From assembly GCA_017882555.1 (NCBI GenBank), contig JADGPH010000271.1:1-6990 (forward strand): a stretch of DNA of 6,990 nucleotides. The letters are read 5' to 3'. The position numbers were made by a program, and so were the translations under genes. Shown here piece by piece: positions 6,450 to 6,990 of the stretch (positions are counted from its first letter, which is position 1; every line of letters begins with the position of its first letter). The notes under the pieces were generated by a model. It was not told where the DNA came from. It did no database searches and worked only from the letters and a program-made list of their open reading frames with translations. The DNA comes from Thermoleophilia bacterium. GTDB lineage: Bacteria; Actinomycetota; Thermoleophilia; Miltoncostaeales; Miltoncostaeaceae.

Positions 6450-6990
6450 CTAGGCCGCCACCGGCTTCTGGCGGACTTCGCTGATCAGTGAGGTCAGCAG
6501 CTCGCGCAATTGGTCGCGGTGCTCATCGGTCAAGGGCTTGCCCTCGTCGAAGTACTCTTGGGCATGGCCAAGGGCGACTTCGCCCTCGACGACCCGGGCA
6601 CCACACGCGCCGAGCACCTTACGCAGTTCAGCTTGTGCCCAGACCGCGCCGAACGCGCCCGTGCTCGAGCCCACCACGCCGACGGGAGTGAACTTGAGCA
6701 CGCCATATCCCGAGGGACGCGAGGCCCAGTCAATCGCGTTCTTGAGCTGACCCGGCACGGAGAAGTTGTACTCCGGGGTCGAGAACAGCACCGCGTCGGC
6801 AGCAGACAGCGCTTCCCGAAGTCGGGTGACGCCGGCGGGTGTGGGATCCCGATCGTCGTCTTGGTTATACGGCGGCACGTCGGCCAGTCCGTCGAACAGA
6901 CGAAACTCCACCCCTTCGGGAAGCTCCTTTGCCGCTTCCTTGAGCAATCGGGTGTTGTGGGAGCCTGCGCGCAGGCTCCCCGAGATTCCC
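6450..6990 (-). CDS. NADPH-dependent FMN reductase-family flavoprotein (N-terminus outside window)
   Basis: A flavodoxin-fold FMN protein of the NAD(P)H-dependent quinone, chromate or azo reductase group (YieF/ChrR-like). The window holds 179 residues. It begins GISGSLRAGSHNTRLL, whose GSLRxxSxN is the phosphate-binding loop for FMN. The open frame continues to the window edge, so probably only a few residues (Met plus a short strand) are missing. Later motifs are PEYNFSVPGQLKNAIDWASR, the second FMN-contacting loop and family signature, and VGSSTGAFGAVWAQAELRKVL, split here by family position into the glycine-rich loop and the following helix. The C-terminus (DQLRELLTSLISEVRQ) is a terminal helix. 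The reading frame also offers an internal TTG at 6947, but starting there would remove the FMN loop, so it is not the start. The gene is convergent with the helicase gene and shares its palindrome terminator. The physiological substrate cannot be read from the sequence. Confidence 0.9.
   Translation of the reverse strand, partial: GISGSLRAGSHNTRLLKEAAKELPEGVEFRLFDGLADVPPYNQDDDRDPTPAGVTRLREALSAADAVLFSTPEYNFSVPGQLKNAIDWASRPSGYGVLKFTPVGVVGSSTGAFGAVWAQAELRKVLGACGARVVEGEVALGHAQEYFDEGKPLTDEHRDQLRELLTSLISEVRQKPVAA
6959..6980. repeat. 22-base perfect palindrome within the flavoprotein gene
   Basis: Positions 6959-6969 and 6970-6980 are exact reverse complements (GGGAGCCTGCG and CGCAGGCTCCC) with no spacer. 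It lies inside the codons for the FMN phosphate loop GSLRAGS. The near-symmetric residue order (G-S-L-R-A-G-S) may produce it by chance in GC-rich code. Confidence 0.6.

Overview
The window is GC-rich, densely packed bacterial DNA. It holds four recognisable genes plus the tail of a fifth. The high GC content, the TTG start, the tight overlaps and the actinobacterial look of the RecD-type tail and of the DEAD-box protein suggest an actinomycete. This is inference from sequence style, not from a phylogenetic marker. There is no sign of an insertion sequence, phage, CRISPR array, tRNA or rRNA.

Layout. Positions 1-116 (+) are the last codons of a superfamily 1 helicase, most likely RecD. After a 31-base gap come two translationally coupled genes on the same strand: a YhaO/SbcD-like Mre11-family nuclease (148-1407) and a YhaN-like (AAA_27, Rad50/SbcC-related) coiled-coil ATPase (1404-4919). 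They overlap by 4 bases (ATGA). A bulged hairpin follows the ATPase gene, and then a 208-base intergenic region with a weak promoter candidate and a leader containing two tandem hairpins. The second hairpin abuts the ribosome binding site of a TTG-initiated DEAD-box RNA helicase gene (5128-6384, +). Its stop is followed by a perfect 56-base palindrome that fills nearly all of the 65-base gap to a convergent gene for an NADPH-dependent FMN reductase-family flavoprotein (6450 to beyond 6990, -).

How the genes fit together. The first three genes look like a DNA-end-processing cluster: a RecD-type helicase subunit, then a nuclease and ATPase pair of the Mre11-Rad50/SbcCD type. The DEAD-box gene appears to be a separate transcription unit with possible post-transcriptional control in its leader. 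The flavoprotein is a separate convergent unit.

I see no clearly new system. The points most worth checking are the CxxC (zinc-hook-like) motif in the middle of the YhaN-like ATPase, the structured leader of the DEAD-box gene, and the unusually long and perfect palindrome between the convergent genes.
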